Source: Chamaesiphon sp. 336R_metabinner_41 (lineage in GTDB: Bacteria; Cyanobacteriota; Cyanobacteriia; Cyanobacteriales; Chamaesiphonaceae). Taken from it: a stretch of DNA of 47,854 nucleotides. The translations under genes were made by a program, and so were the position numbers. The notes below the pieces were generated by a model. The model searched no databases. It saw only the letters and a list, made by a program, of their open reading frames with translations, and had not been told where the DNA came from. The stretch covers positions 1-47,854 of the forward strand of contig JANYDE010000052.1 of the NCBI GenBank assembly GCA_025359915.1, given 5' to 3'. Below are positions 26,265 to 35,466 of the stretch, in pieces (the first letter of the stretch is position 1; every line of letters begins with the position of its first letter).

Positions 26265-27656
26265 ATGATTACGAACTATATTGCTTCAATTCTGCGCGTG
26301 GGCAATCCTGGCGATACTGTCACCGTAAAGGGTTGGATTCGGAGTAAGCGAGAAGCTAAGGAATTTGCCTTTGTTGATATTAATGATGGTTCCTGCATGG
26401 CAAACATTCAGGTGGTAATCGACAAAGACGTGCCGAATTATGCCACCATCCTCAAACAGATTAACACAGGTGCTTCGATCGAGATCCTGGGCGAATTGGT
26501 AGTATCTCCCGCAAAAGGACAGCGCGTAGAGGTAAAAGCCAGCCAGGTAAAAGTCCACGGCGAAGCAGATCCCGAAACCTATCCCCTCCAGAAAAAACGC
26601 CACTCCTTTGAATTCTTGCGCGATATCGGGCATTTGCGATCTCGTACCAATACCCTCAGTGCCGTATTTAGAGTGCGAAATGCTTGCTCGGCAGCAATTC
26701 ATCAGTTTTTCCAAGAGCGGGGCTTCTTGTGGGTACACACACCGATTATTAGTGCGAGTGACTGTGAAGGTGCCGGGGAAATGTTTAATGTCACCACCCT
26801 CAATCTCAAAAATGTCCCTTTAACTGCCGATAAGGAGATCGACTATAGTCAAGATTTCTTCGGAAAGGCAGCATATTTGACCGTCAGCGGTCAATTGGAA
26901 GCCGAAGTGATGGCGATGGCATTTGGGAATGTTTACACCTTTGGGCCGACTTTTCGCGCGGAGAATTCTAATACGTCTCGCCATCTGGCTGAGTTCTGGA
27001 TGATCGAACCAGAGATGGCATTTTGCGATCTGTTAGAAGATATGGATCTCGCGGAAACATTTCTCCAGTACATCTTCAAGTATGTGATGGAGCACTGTCA
27101 AGCAGACATGGAATTTTTCAACGAGCGCATCGACAAAACAGTCCTAGCAACCGCCGAGAATATCATCAACAATCAATTTGAACGTCTAACTTATACTAAC
27201 GCCATCGCCCTACTCGAAAAATCGGGACAGAAATTTGAATATCCTGTTAGTTGGGGGCTAGATCTCCAGTCCGAGCACGAACGTTATTTAGCCGAAGAAG
27301 TCTTCAAAAAACCAGTTATCCTGACTGATTATCCAGTCGAAATCAAGTCTTTCTATATGCGGCTAAATGACGATGGTAAAACCGTTGCCGCAATGGATAT
27401 TCTCGCCCCCAAAATCGGTGAAATCATCGGCGGTTCTCAACGGGAAGAACGGCTGGACATGCTCGAACAACGGTTAGCAGCGCAAGGATTGAATCCCGCA
27501 GATTATTGGTGGTATCTGGATCTCCGCCGCTATGGAACAGTCCCTCATGCTGGCTTCGGCTTAGGATTTGAGCGATTGGTACAATTTACGACTGGAATGA
27601 CCAATATTCGCGATGTTATTCCATTCCCCCGTGCACCACTATCGATCGAATTTTAG
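26265..27656 (+). CDS. asnS: Asparaginyl-tRNA synthetase
   Basis: This 463-residue class II synthetase charges tRNA-Asn with asparagine. The N-terminal OB-fold anticodon-binding domain has [21 protein letters not shown]. The catalytic core has motif 1 around [16 protein letters not shown], motif 2 with [21 protein letters not shown], and motif 3 [27 protein letters not shown] in the last 30 residues. The combination [12 protein letters not shown], rather than the AspRS pattern, identifies it as AsnRS. Length is normal for the bacterial enzyme. The gene ends 28 bases from the convergent gene, with a small hairpin between. Confidence 0.97.
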   Translation: MITNYIASILRVGNPGDTVTVKGWIRSKREAKEFAFVDINDGSCMANIQVVIDKDVPNYATILKQINTGASIEILGELVVSPAKGQRVEVKASQVKVHGEADPETYPLQKKRHSFEFLRDIGHLRSRTNTLSAVFRVRNACSAAIHQFFQERGFLWVHTPIISASDCEGAGEMFNVTTLNLKNVPLTADKEIDYSQDFFGKAAYLTVSGQLEAEVMAMAFGNVYTFGPTFRAENSNTSRHLAEFWMIEPEMAFCDLLEDMDLAETFLQYIFKYVMEHCQADMEFFNERIDKTVLATAENIINNQFERLTYTNAIALLEKSGQKFEYPVSWGLDLQSEHERYLAEEVFKKPVILTDYPVEIKSFYMRLNDDGKTVAAMDILAPKIGEIIGGSQREERLDMLEQRLAAQGLNPADYWWYLDLRRYGTVPHAGFGLGFERLVQFTTGMTNIRDVIPFPRAPLSIEF

Positions 27657-27665
27657 GCTCTTGGA

Positions 27666-27687
27666 TGGTGTGTTATTCAACACATCA
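27666..27687. terminator. Possible shared hairpin between convergent genes
   Basis: tggtgtgtt-attc-aacacatca forms a 9-bp stem (one G-U pair) immediately after asnS. It overlaps the stop codon of the convergent hydroxylase fusion. No long T-run follows on either strand, so its strength is uncertain. Confidence 0.35.
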
Positions 27688-28881
27688 TTCAGGAACGTCG
27701 TGGCTAATTAGATTGGGTGCTAGATTGGCACTCTTTGTGAAAAATCTAAAATAGCAGGATTGAAAAAATTCTTTGACAGGAAAAATGAGATATGTCAGTG
27801 GATTGATGGTGATGATAATATCCCTAAAATCTCTTTTAGCCAGAGCAATAATTGCCCAGGCAATCCAACTTGCCGACATGATACCAGCCGGATTTAGCTG
27901 ACTCTTGAAAGGACCTAATACTAGTTTGCGAACGATACAAGGAGCCTCTAATCTTCGCAATGTAATTAGATCGCCAATGGTGCGTTTTGACAATTCATAT
28001 AGAGGGCTAAATGCTGGGTTTACTTCGGCTTCAGATGTATTGATCCACAGTTCTTTCGTGGCTGTATCGGAAGATTTGGTAACTGTCTGGAAGAATAGTT
28101 CGGTGAGCCTGAGTGTGGAAAAGGTATTTACTTCATATGACTCATAAATTGCTGCGGGAGATCGATCGCCGTGAACATTGATGCCATGATTGATGATGAG
28201 GATATCTACTTCTTGCAGATGAGGTAGTAATTCTGATTCAGCTCTAGGCTGCCACTGCAATACAGCGATTTCCTTTTTAAAAACCGTTATCGGATTGGTG
28301 GTAATTGCGACTACTTTCGCGCCTTGATTCGACAATTCTTCAATTAATGCTTGCCCTAAGGTACCGGAAGCACCAGTCACAGCGACGACTTTGCCTTTGA
28401 GAGCTAAACTGGTACCGATGATCCGATCGACTGATGTAAAATGTCCGGCATAATAGGCATTGGTTTCGTCAAAATGATGTCGCCAGTGATAGGTACGATT
28501 TACGCGCCACTGGGCGGGAATACCCACTAAATCGCCAGGTTTGTGACTGAGATCTGTGGCAAGTAACATCCCCTGAGAACGCAAAAATGCGGGAACTAAG
28601 AAAGCAATAGAGTAAATACAACCCAGCCACATCCCAGGATTTTGGGTTAATAATGCGATCGTTGCTGTCAACCCTACCATGCACAGGGCTTCAGGAACAT
28701 CATTGTACAGTTGGGATTTTTGATACAGTTCCATATTGGCGATGGAAAAATCTCGCCGATAGGCTTTGTGATGAAGCAGATGATACTGCTTGATAGGTTG
28801 CCAATAATGTCCCGCGATATGGTAGAAATCTCGCACCACTTCGGCGAACAAGATGGAGATTAGCCCTAAGATAAATTGCAT
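27685..28881 (-). CDS. Fatty acid hydroxylase-like / short-chain dehydrogenase fusion
   Basis: The product is 398 residues. The N-terminal half is a membrane sterol-desaturase/hydroxylase-like domain. It has the histidine clusters (HIAGHYW near the start, YHLLHHKAYRRD, and YHWRHHFDETNAYYAGH) that in this superfamily hold two irons, and several hydrophobic helices. From about residue 170, VVAVTGASGTLGQALIEEL opens an SDR Rossmann fold with an NHG segment (LIINHGINVHG) and a YELSKRT-type active site. Fusions of this kind occur in cyanobacteria. The substrate is unknown. The start is an ATG inside a longer frame that would begin with TTG 15 bases earlier. Confidence 0.87.
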   Translation of the reverse strand: MQFILGLISILFAEVVRDFYHIAGHYWQPIKQYHLLHHKAYRRDFSIANMELYQKSQLYNDVPEALCMVGLTATIALLTQNPGMWLGCIYSIAFLVPAFLRSQGMLLATDLSHKPGDLVGIPAQWRVNRTYHWRHHFDETNAYYAGHFTSVDRIIGTSLALKGKVVAVTGASGTLGQALIEELSNQGAKVVAITTNPITVFKKEIAVLQWQPRAESELLPHLQEVDILIINHGINVHGDRSPAAIYESYEVNTFSTLRLTELFFQTVTKSSDTATKELWINTSEAEVNPAFSPLYELSKRTIGDLITLRRLEAPCIVRKLVLGPFKSQLNPAGIMSASWIAWAIIALAKRDFRDIIITINPLTYLIFPVKEFFQSCYFRFFTKSANLAPNLISHDVPE

Positions 28882-28980
28882 GGTTAATGGATTCAATGGC
28901 CGCGATCGCTTTTTTAGGAGGACATACTTTATTATTTATATTTATAACACCTGTAGATATTGAAAATCCTGCGGCAATTC

Positions 28981-29012
28981 GGGGAAAGGGGAAAGGGGAA
29001 AGGGAAAAGGGG
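28981..29012 (+). repeat. Heptamer tandem array (GGGGAAA)n
   Basis: Three to four GGGGAAA units with a decaying fourth lie in the gap upstream of the hydroxylase fusion. The same word forms the array at 34643-34671. Confidence 0.85.
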
Positions 29013-29113
29013 GAGCTGGGAGTAAGGAATAGGGTATGGGAAATGGTGGCTTAACTTACGCCGCTCAGTACTAGCATGTTCATTTTGATGGAATTTTCCC
29101 ATTTTCTGTCCAG

Positions 29114-30337
29114 TTAAATTAATTCATACAAAGTACTGCGTTGATGGTAATTTCGTTTGCCAAGCGTCTCTGCTGAAGCAGACACTGTGCCTAACGGCTG
29201 GCTTACGCCAACGTACACGGGACGAGAATCGATCTCTCGAATTGCAGCTTGCAACTCCGCCACTGTCTGCGAAGTACCACCTTTTGCTCCCGCCATCGTG
29301 GTAATATGCTCCTCCATCAGTGTTCCGCCTAAATCATTGCATCCCCAGGTTAATGCAGTTTTCGCACCTTCTAGACCCAATTTGACCCAACTGGGTTGAT
29401 GATTGGGGATATAGTTACCAAGAAAAATTCGTGCAACGGCTGTTAACAAGAGATTATCGGCTAAAACTGGCTGATCTCGTCCGACACGGCTGCGTAAGGG
29501 TGCGGGTGCGGATTGTCCGACAAAGGGGAGGATAATAAATTCGGTGATACGGGTGGGATATTCAGCCGCGATTGCTTGTATTTGAATCTGTTTCAAGCTA
29601 TCTAAATGCGCGATTTGTTGGCTGGGTGTCTCGATATGTCCTGCTAACAGTGTACTAGTCGTCGGCATTCCCAATCGATGAGCGGTGGTAACAATTTCGA
29701 TCCACGTCGCACTATCAATTTTTTCGGGACAAATTATTCGCCGAATATTATCGTCTAATACTTCTGCTGCGGTACCTGGCATCGAGCCTACTCCAGCCTG
29801 TTGGAGCGCGATGATTACATCTGCATAACTCAACCCATCTTGGCGAGCGATAAATTCGACTTCCTGGGGGGAAAAAGCATGTAGATGGAGTTGGGGGAAA
29901 GTGGTTTTAATCGCAGTGACTAACTCTACATAATAATCTAGCGATCGACCATCAATTTTCGCACCTGGGTGCAATCCGCCTTGCATACAGATTTCCGTCG
30001 CCGACAGCGCAACAGCAGCGGCTGCTTTGGCGAGGATTTCTTCGGTATTCAACCAGAAAGCACCCTCAGTACCTTCATCGCGTCGAAATGCACAAAAGCT
30101 ACAGTGCTGCTCGCAAATGTTGGTAAAATTGATATTGCGGTTGATCACGTAGGTGACGGTATCGCCGACTTGAATTTGACGCAATCTGTCGGCTGTTGCC
30201 CGAATTCGATCGATAAGATCGGGAGCTGTTTGAGTTAGCAGCAATAGTGCATCTGCTGTTGAGATATCTTCACTATTTAAGGCTCGATCGAGAATGGAAT
30301 CGATCGTGTTAATGTCTGAAGCAGTTGGTGAAGTCAT
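29114..30337 (-). CDS. cofH: F0 (deazaflavin) synthase subunit CofH
   Basis: This 407-residue radical SAM enzyme, with CofG, makes the deazaflavin chromophore F0, used in cyanobacteria by some photolyases. The [4Fe-4S] motif CxxxCxxC is at Cys75, Cys79 and Cys82 ([12 protein letters not shown]). [33 protein letters not shown]-like [13 protein letters not shown] and [18 protein letters not shown] are family signatures. Close to the C-terminus, between EIDSRP and [10 protein letters not shown], about 20 residues ([18 protein letters not shown]) have no expected counterpart. The DNA there is a palindromic repeat. The start is an ATG; a TTG 48 bases upstream is rejected. cofG is not in the window. 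Confidence 0.93.
   Translation of the reverse strand: MTSPTASDINTIDSILDRALNSEDISTADALLLLTQTAPDLIDRIRATADRLRQIQVGDTVTYVINRNINFTNICEQHCSFCAFRRDEGTEGAFWLNTEEILAKAAAAVALSATEICMQGGLHPGAKIDGRSLDYYVELVTAIKTTFPQLHLHAFSPQEVEFIARQDGLSYADVIIALQQAGVGSMPGTAAEVLDDNIRRIICPEKIDSATWIEIVTTAHRLGMPTTSTLLAGHIETPSQQIAHLDSLKQIQIQAIAAEYPTRITEFIILPFVGQSAPAPLRSRVGRDQPVLADNLLLTAVARIFLGNYIPNHQPSWVKLGLEGAKTALTWGCNDLGGTLMEEHITTMAGAKGGTSQTVAELQAAIREIDSRPVYVGVSQPLGTVSASAETLGKRNYHQRSTLYELI
29159..29216. repeat. Palindromic repeat inserted in frame in cofH
   Basis: The segment has gtctctgctgaagcagac (a hairpin) and ggcttacgcc (a second small palindrome), joined by tgtgcctaacggct. A related hairpin occurs at 20707-20726. It encodes about 19 extra residues without breaking the cofH frame. 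Confidence 0.6.
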
Positions 30338-30425
30338 AATTTCAGACAGATCGATATTTGAAAAAATTGTATTTTTTAGAAGCAATCTAGAATTTAATCG
30401 AAAACTAATTGAGCTATCAACTAAC

Positions 30426-31196
30426 TTACGCTGTTTTAAAGAATCGAATCAATTCGCGAGCATGTTCGAGAAATTGTCCGTCAACAGTAATCTGCGAAAT
30501 TGCCTGTTTTGCTTCCTGAGCCAATCGTTGATGTTCGAGTTCGTTACTGGCTTTGAGATCTGCCATCGATACTGTAATTTTCGATAGCTCATTACGATTA
30601 TTGTCCCAGCGATAATGTTGTTGGTTGAACCAAGAATTATCATCATCGGGATCTAATTGGCTAGTTAATTGAGTCACCCGATCTTCTAATTGCTGAAATC
30701 TGCCGCGTAGTTCTAAAATATCCATGCGAGGATAGGCAAATTGTGCTTGCATCGCGCTCAGTCTGGTGGCTAAATATTCGTAGGTACTAATTGCTGGACG
30801 CAATAAGGTTAGTAATAATACGCCGATCGAACTCCAGTAGCCTAATGACGTTATGCCATTAATTGCTAACCAGTATAAGCCGATCGCGGTACCTAAATGT
30901 AAGCCGATCGCTACGATTAAAGATTTAGTCGCAATTCCGCTCGCATATTTAATCTGACGCTCTTCGACACTAATTCCTTGGAGCTGAGATTCCTTAGCTG
31001 TTTGAACTGCGGCTTGTGCTTTGAAGTAAATATTCCAAGGTACAGTTACAATCAGAATTGCCCACTCAAAAATCCCAATCCCAATCGCCCAATCCCAGAT
31101 ATTTCCGGCTGGAATTTGAAACCAATTCAATAGTCCAAATGCTAGTAGAGCAATAAAAATTAATCCAGAATTAAAAGCTGCTACGCTGCTGTACAT
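30426..31196 (-). CDS. Uncharacterised four-helix membrane protein with C-terminal coiled coil
   Basis: The product is 256 residues. Four hydrophobic helices fill the first 140 residues (about 9-27, 36-57, 90-110 and 118-138). An amphipathic part follows: [22 protein letters not shown] has heptad spacing typical of a coiled coil (about 160-182), and a charged helical end ([17 protein letters not shown]) suggests more. The N-terminal [20 protein letters not shown] is not cleaved by appearance. No enzyme motif is seen. It is probably a cyanobacterial membrane protein with a cytoplasmic helical arm. It lies between cofH and aroA on the same strand, 88 bases before cofH. Confidence 0.72.
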   Translation of the reverse strand: MYSSVAAFNSGLIFIALLAFGLLNWFQIPAGNIWDWAIGIGIFEWAILIVTVPWNIYFKAQAAVQTAKESQLQGISVEERQIKYASGIATKSLIVAIGLHLGTAIGLYWLAINGITSLGYWSSIGVLLLTLLRPAISTYEYLATRLSAMQAQFAYPRMDILELRGRFQQLEDRVTQLTSQLDPDDDNSWFNQQHYRWDNNRNELSKITVSMADLKASNELEHQRLAQEAKQAISQITVDGQFLEHARELIRFFKTA

Positions 31197-31312
31197 AATA
31201 TCTGTTGGTTGGTTGTGATTTGTTCTGTTCCTCCATTATTAGTGAATGTCTCTTGGTAGATCGATCGAGCTATGCTACTTTCTCAACCTGCACAATCAGA
31301 TCGAGCAATTTA

Positions 31313-32647
31313 TTATTTGATAATACTGAGTAAAGACTCAAAGAAAGTCGGATAGGATATGGATGCAGCTTCAGCTCGATCGATCTTAGTTGCTCCTGTT
31401 GCCATCACGGCAGCAATTGCCAGACTCATGGCAATCCGATGATCGGTATAACTATCTAACTCAGCTCCAATTAATGAGCCGCTGCCAGTAATTTCTAATC
31501 CATCTGGACGTTCGGTAATTTTAGCACCCATTTTAGTAAGTTCGGATGCCATTACTTTAATTCGATCGCTTTCTTTGACGCGCAATTCTTCAGCATCTTT
31601 AATAATTGTCGTTCCTTCGGCAAATATCGCCGCTACTGCCAAAATTGGCACTTCATCAATTAAGCGGGGAATCAGATCCCCGCCAATTTCACAAGCTTTT
31701 AGTTTGCTATGTTTTACCCGCAAATCTGCCACAGGTTCGCCTGCAACTTCCCGTTGATTTTCGAGAGTAATATCAGCACCCATTAATTCTAATGCTACCA
31801 AGATCCCCGTGCGAGTCGGATTGACTCCGACATTCTCAATATACAACTCGGAACCAGGTACGATCGATCCAGCTACCAACCAAAATGCAGCCGAACTAAT
31901 ATCCCCAGGTACAATTACTTGTTGCCCCCGTAAGGTGGGATAGCCTGTCACCGTCGCACTATGAGTATCCGGATTTACGTCTATATGCGCCCCAAACGCT
32001 CGCAACATCCGTTCGGAGTGATCCCTCGATAAGGCTGGTTCAGTCACCGTGGTGCGCCCGTAAGTCATCAATCCGGCGAGTAAAATAGCTGACTTCACCT
32101 GAGCTGAAGCGATCGGCGAATGGTAATGAATTGGTTGCAATGTTTGTCCGCGTACGGCTAAAGGTGCCAGGGAATTATGCTTGCGTCCCCAAATTTGCGC
32201 CCCCATTTCCGTTAGGGGTTTGACTACCCGCGACATTGGACGCGATCGCAAAGAGTCATCTCCAGTTACAGTAAAGAAGCGATCAGGATGAGATGCTAAT
32301 ATTCCCAACATCAGTCGCATTGTCGTTCCTGAATTCCCTGCGTCGAGAATTCCGACAGGTTCCTGAATTTGTCCCAAGCCAATCCCTGTCACCGTTACCA
32401 GCTCAGTATTTAACTCAGAAATCTGCGCCCCCATCGCTGTAAAGCAAGCTGCCGTACTGCGGGGATCTTCCCCCAATAGTAAGCCCTGAATCGTCGTCTC
32501 ACCTTCAGCCAAGGCTCCCAACATTAAGGCGCGATGAGAAATCGATTTATCGCCAGGTATTTGTAATGTTCCCTGGAGCGACACACCCGCACTAGGGAGC
32601 TTGATAGTTAGGCTTTGATGACGATCGACAGATTGCAGCGTAATCAC
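31313..32647 (-). CDS. aroA: 3-phosphoshikimate 1-carboxyvinyltransferase (EPSP synthase)
   Basis: This 444-residue enzyme of the shikimate pathway adds enolpyruvate from PEP to shikimate-3-phosphate. The N-terminal [14 protein letters not shown] has the substrate-binding Lys34, Ser35 and Arg39. [57 protein letters not shown] and [14 protein letters not shown] follow in the normal order. The start codon is GTG. The GDKSISHR and ASAQVKSA forms resemble the class II type of cyanobacterial enzymes, but class was not tested. Gene context does not form an aro operon. Confidence 0.97.
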   Translation of the reverse strand: MITLQSVDRHQSLTIKLPSAGVSLQGTLQIPGDKSISHRALMLGALAEGETTIQGLLLGEDPRSTAACFTAMGAQISELNTELVTVTGIGLGQIQEPVGILDAGNSGTTMRLMLGILASHPDRFFTVTGDDSLRSRPMSRVVKPLTEMGAQIWGRKHNSLAPLAVRGQTLQPIHYHSPIASAQVKSAILLAGLMTYGRTTVTEPALSRDHSERMLRAFGAHIDVNPDTHSATVTGYPTLRGQQVIVPGDISSAAFWLVAGSIVPGSELYIENVGVNPTRTGILVALELMGADITLENQREVAGEPVADLRVKHSKLKACEIGGDLIPRLIDEVPILAVAAIFAEGTTIIKDAEELRVKESDRIKVMASELTKMGAKITERPDGLEITGSGSLIGAELDSYTDHRIAMSLAIAAVMATGATKIDRAEAASISYPTFFESLLSIIK

Positions 32648-32766
32648 GGGAAGTTTAGAAGAAAGTCTAGACTTTATATTGTAGAGGCGTTGAGCGATCT
32701 CGATCGACTTTGAGGCATCACAAATTCACAAATCATCGCAGAAGTTAAAACATAGCCCCTCAACGC

Positions 32767-32799
32767 AGATCCCCGACTTCTTGGAGAAGTCGGGGATCT
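32767..32799. terminator. Perfect 15-bp stem-loop between RodZ-like gene and aroA
   Basis: agatccccgacttct (32767-32781) pairs perfectly with agaagtcggggatct (32785-32799) across a 3-base loop. It begins 15 bases after the stop of the RodZ-like gene on the minus strand and lies upstream of aroA. No T-run follows, so it may be an interspersed repeat used as a transcript end. Confidence 0.65.
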
Positions 32800-32813
32800 G
32801 AACTCATCCTTAA

Positions 32814-33776
32814 TTATTTGATGACTTTAATAGTAACAGTCTGCTTCTGACCGATTTTACCCAATGGCTGTGGTGGTTGGAGATCGCGAGAAAATAGCAA
32901 TCCGCCAGCATTATTCGTGCTGATAGTTACTTGCTTTTTCGCAGTCCAGTTAAGTTGCGCCCCAGGATTGAGACTACCTGTAAACTTCGTAGTGCCATCG
33001 ATCCCGATTTGTGCCCATGTTGGAGCTTTGACAGAGATCCCAATTGGAACGTCGGGTAATTGGATCGCTACTGGAGCTACTCCAGCAGCTTTCAGAGGTT
33101 TGACGACGATTTTTGTAATGGGTGTCGGTTGCGATTTGATGCTGTCATTGAGAAGGTGAGAAGTCCCCGCCCCAATGCCACAGATTGCCAGTGTGTAGCC
33201 TAAATAAACATGAAAAGGCTTGACTTGAGGAACTGGACTCAACCCTAGTGTTTTTTGTTTGGAAATTACTGTAGTTTTGGCTACGGCTGCTGCTTCCCAG
33301 GGGAGCATATGCTGGGCGATGTCAGTACCATCTAGTCCCAAATTATCTGCATACCGTTTGATCATCCCTTTGACGTAGACCGATTCTGGTAATATCTCAG
33401 TCAGACCTGATTCGATCGCGTGAATCAATCTAGGTTGAATCTGGGTTCGTGCTGACATATCATCGATCGATAGATGATGATATTCCCGCCATTCGCGCAA
33501 CTTGCTACCAATTTGCGCCAAAACTTCGTTGGGAGATAAAGGTAATGAATTGGGATCGCTTTCACTACCGATAGGTGTTTTCGCTTGGTGAGGTACCAAT
33601 GCACCTAAAGATTTGATTTCGTCACCGCGAACGTCTGCGTCGATATTGAATCGGTGCTCTGTCGGCTTGGCTCTGTCAACACGGGGCTTCTGCGTCCGCA
33701 AAAGTACGCCACGAAGGATCGGCAGTTTAGACAATTTGAAAGTAGGAATATGTTTGAATGGGGTTAGTAGAGTCAC
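32814..33776 (-). CDS. RodZ-like helix-turn-helix membrane protein
   Basis: This is a 320-residue protein. An N-terminal region of about 80 residues has no known domain. A Cro/C1-type helix-turn-helix (GSKLREWREYHHLSIDDMSA...LIHAIESG, about 90-150) follows. One membrane helix is at about 190-208 (VYLGYTLAICGIGAGTSHL), then a C-terminal beta domain of the DUF4115 type (GISVKAPTWAQIGIDGTTKF). This order is that of RodZ, which links MreB to the membrane in rod-shaped cells. The basic N-terminal extension is unusual. The start codon is GTG. Assignment is by architecture, so the symbol is left empty. Confidence 0.82.
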   Translation of the reverse strand: MTLLTPFKHIPTFKLSKLPILRGVLLRTQKPRVDRAKPTEHRFNIDADVRGDEIKSLGALVPHQAKTPIGSESDPNSLPLSPNEVLAQIGSKLREWREYHHLSIDDMSARTQIQPRLIHAIESGLTEILPESVYVKGMIKRYADNLGLDGTDIAQHMLPWEAAAVAKTTVISKQKTLGLSPVPQVKPFHVYLGYTLAICGIGAGTSHLLNDSIKSQPTPITKIVVKPLKAAGVAPVAIQLPDVPIGISVKAPTWAQIGIDGTTKFTGSLNPGAQLNWTAKKQVTISTNNAGGLLFSRDLQPPQPLGKIGQKQTVTIKVIK

Positions 33777-33894
33777 GATCTGGAGTTGTGGAGTAGTTTA
33801 GTTTACGGGATTGGTATATGATTTTATAGTCTGAGAGCGTAACTCTCATTTTTTGGCAGCAAGTCTCATATTTAAACTTGGCTATCAGCTTTTT

Positions 33895-34638
33895 TCACTT
33901 GACTCCAGATTGGAGGCTTTGAAGTTCTACTAATCTTAAATGACGGTAAGAGCCGATCGATAAGGGTGAATCCCCATCTATGCTAATGTCGCCAATACTG
34001 GTACGATGAAGATCCACGACTGGATGTCCTAGCTGAGTTGCGACCCTTCTAATCTGTCTATTTCTCCCCTCCGTCAGCACAATTTTGAGTAGGGTCAGGT
34101 TATCTAAGTTTTCTACAGCGACAACTTGAGCGGGTAATGTATATTTCCCATCCAAGTCGATCCCCGAACGCCAAGCATTTAGCACCGCGTTAGAAGTTTG
34201 ACCTCGAACCCATACCAGATAGGTTTTGCGAATACTATGGCTTGGATGAGTCAACCCAAAGGTCAAATCACCATCGTTGGTGAGCAACAGCGCACCACTG
34301 GAATTAATATCTAATCTCCCTACTGGATGAATTCCTTCACACTCTCGCAGTTGTGGTGGTAACAATTCCAACACTGTCGGACGACCTTGGGGGTCAAAAC
34401 AGGTGGAGACAATACCAACTGGCTTATTGAGTAATAAATATACAGGCTCAGGTCGGCTCTGTATAGTTATTAGTCTACCATCAACTTCTATCTGATCGGT
34501 AGTGGGTTCAGCCGTTTGCCCTAGTGTTGCAACTTTACCATTTACCCGCACTCTTCCCGCTAAAATTAGCTGCTCCGCTCGACGACGAGAAGCAATTCCC
34601 CATTGAGATAAGATTTTCTGAAGTCTTGCGGTGGTCAT
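33895..34638 (-). CDS. RsuA/RluB-family pseudouridine synthase
   Basis: This 247-residue protein isomerises a uridine in ribosomal RNA to pseudouridine. An S4 RNA-binding domain is at residues 4-50 (RLQKILSQWGIASRRRAEQL, then GRVRVNGKVATLG). The catalytic Asp is Asp110 in HPVGRLDINSSGALLLTNDG, and the C-terminal part has EGRNRQIRRVATQLGHPV. These features place it in the RsuA/RluB/E/F group. Whether it modifies 16S or 23S rRNA cannot be told from sequence. The ATG is preceded by a heptamer array (34643-34671), so its leader is repeat-rich. Confidence 0.93.
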   Translation of the reverse strand: MTTARLQKILSQWGIASRRRAEQLILAGRVRVNGKVATLGQTAEPTTDQIEVDGRLITIQSRPEPVYLLLNKPVGIVSTCFDPQGRPTVLELLPPQLRECEGIHPVGRLDINSSGALLLTNDGDLTFGLTHPSHSIRKTYLVWVRGQTSNAVLNAWRSGIDLDGKYTLPAQVVAVENLDNLTLLKIVLTEGRNRQIRRVATQLGHPVVDLHRTSIGDISIDGDSPLSIGSYRHLRLVELQSLQSGVK

Positions 34639-34642
34639 TAGG

Positions 34643-34671
34643 AGGGGAAAGGGGAAAGGGGAAAGGGGAAG
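34643..34671 (+). repeat. Heptamer tandem array (GGGGAAA)n
   Basis: Four perfect GGGGAAA units sit 4 bases upstream of the pseudouridine synthase ATG (as cctttcc on its strand) in the gap between divergent genes. It is the same word as at 28981-29012. Confidence 0.88.
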
Positions 34672-34727
34672 AGTTAGTTAGACGTTTTTCTAGTATTCAC
34701 TAGCAGATAGCAACTATCTACAGTAGT

Positions 34728-35465
34728 TTGGTAAACTCTTCTAAAGAAATATTACGTGAAAAAATAGCTAAATTGACAAATCAAACGAGAGGAATAGTGG
34801 GATCGATACTATCGCCTGCTTGTCGAGTGTGGTTGAAATCGCAAGTATCCCACGTAGATGACCTCCAGGTAGACATTACGGGGGGAAGTAGACAAATCCT
34901 CGGTGGAACGATTCCCCAGGTGGCGGTGGTCGCTGTCGGGGCAATCTATCAGGGATTATCATTGGGATCAATCGATCTGATTGCGGAGAATATTCGGATT
35001 AATCTACCCCAAGTGCTCAAAGGTCAAGCTTTGCGCTTGCTGGAATCGATCGCTGTCACCGCTGAGGTAAAATTTAGTGAGCGCGATCTACAAGCCTCTC
35101 TCGCCGCGCCAATTCTGGCTCAGGCGATTACCGATCTTTTTAGTCAAATCCTAGGGACAAATTCTCAGCCAAACCAGTGGCTCGTAGATTGGGATCGCGT
35201 TCATATCGCCCCCCAGACCTTAATTTTACAAGGAAATTTGACGGCGGAGGGACAAACAGCACCGATCAAGATTTCGATGGGGATCGCGATCTTCGAGGGG
35301 CATATTCTCCATCTCGATCCGCTGAACATCACCTGTTCGTTAGATCTGACAGGTAGCAATATTACCAGCCATGCGATCGATCTTGGTAATGATGTTAATA
35401 TTACTCAACTCCAGCTTCTCACTGGCGAGTTACTCTGCCAAGGACGCATTCAAGTTAATCCTTGA
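34728..35465 (+). CDS. DUF2993 (LmeA-like) lipid-binding family protein
   Basis: This is a 245-residue protein starting with TTG. The DUF2993 pattern is visible: VWLKSQVSHVDDLQVDITGG near residue 35, LSLGSIDLIAENIRINLPQVL and VTAEVKFSERDLQASLAAP in the middle, and a beta-rich end (LHLDPLNITCSLDLTGSNITSH). Members are thought to bind lipids or phospholipids. LmeA in mycobacteria is the best-studied one. There is no signal peptide in this copy. It is convergent with the transglutaminase-fold gene, one base between stop codons. Confidence 0.82.
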   Translation: MVNSSKEILREKIAKLTNQTRGIVGSILSPACRVWLKSQVSHVDDLQVDITGGSRQILGGTIPQVAVVAVGAIYQGLSLGSIDLIAENIRINLPQVLKGQALRLLESIAVTAEVKFSERDLQASLAAPILAQAITDLFSQILGTNSQPNQWLVDWDRVHIAPQTLILQGNLTAEGQTAPIKISMGIAIFEGHILHLDPLNITCSLDLTGSNITSHAIDLGNDVNITQLQLLTGELLCQGRIQVNP

Positions 35466-35466
35466 A

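Noticed and set aside
33833-33855. Terminator tgagag-cgtaa-ctctca followed by TTTTTT
   Set aside because: It is oriented for plus-strand transcripts, but both neighbouring genes are on the minus strand. The stem is only 6 bp.
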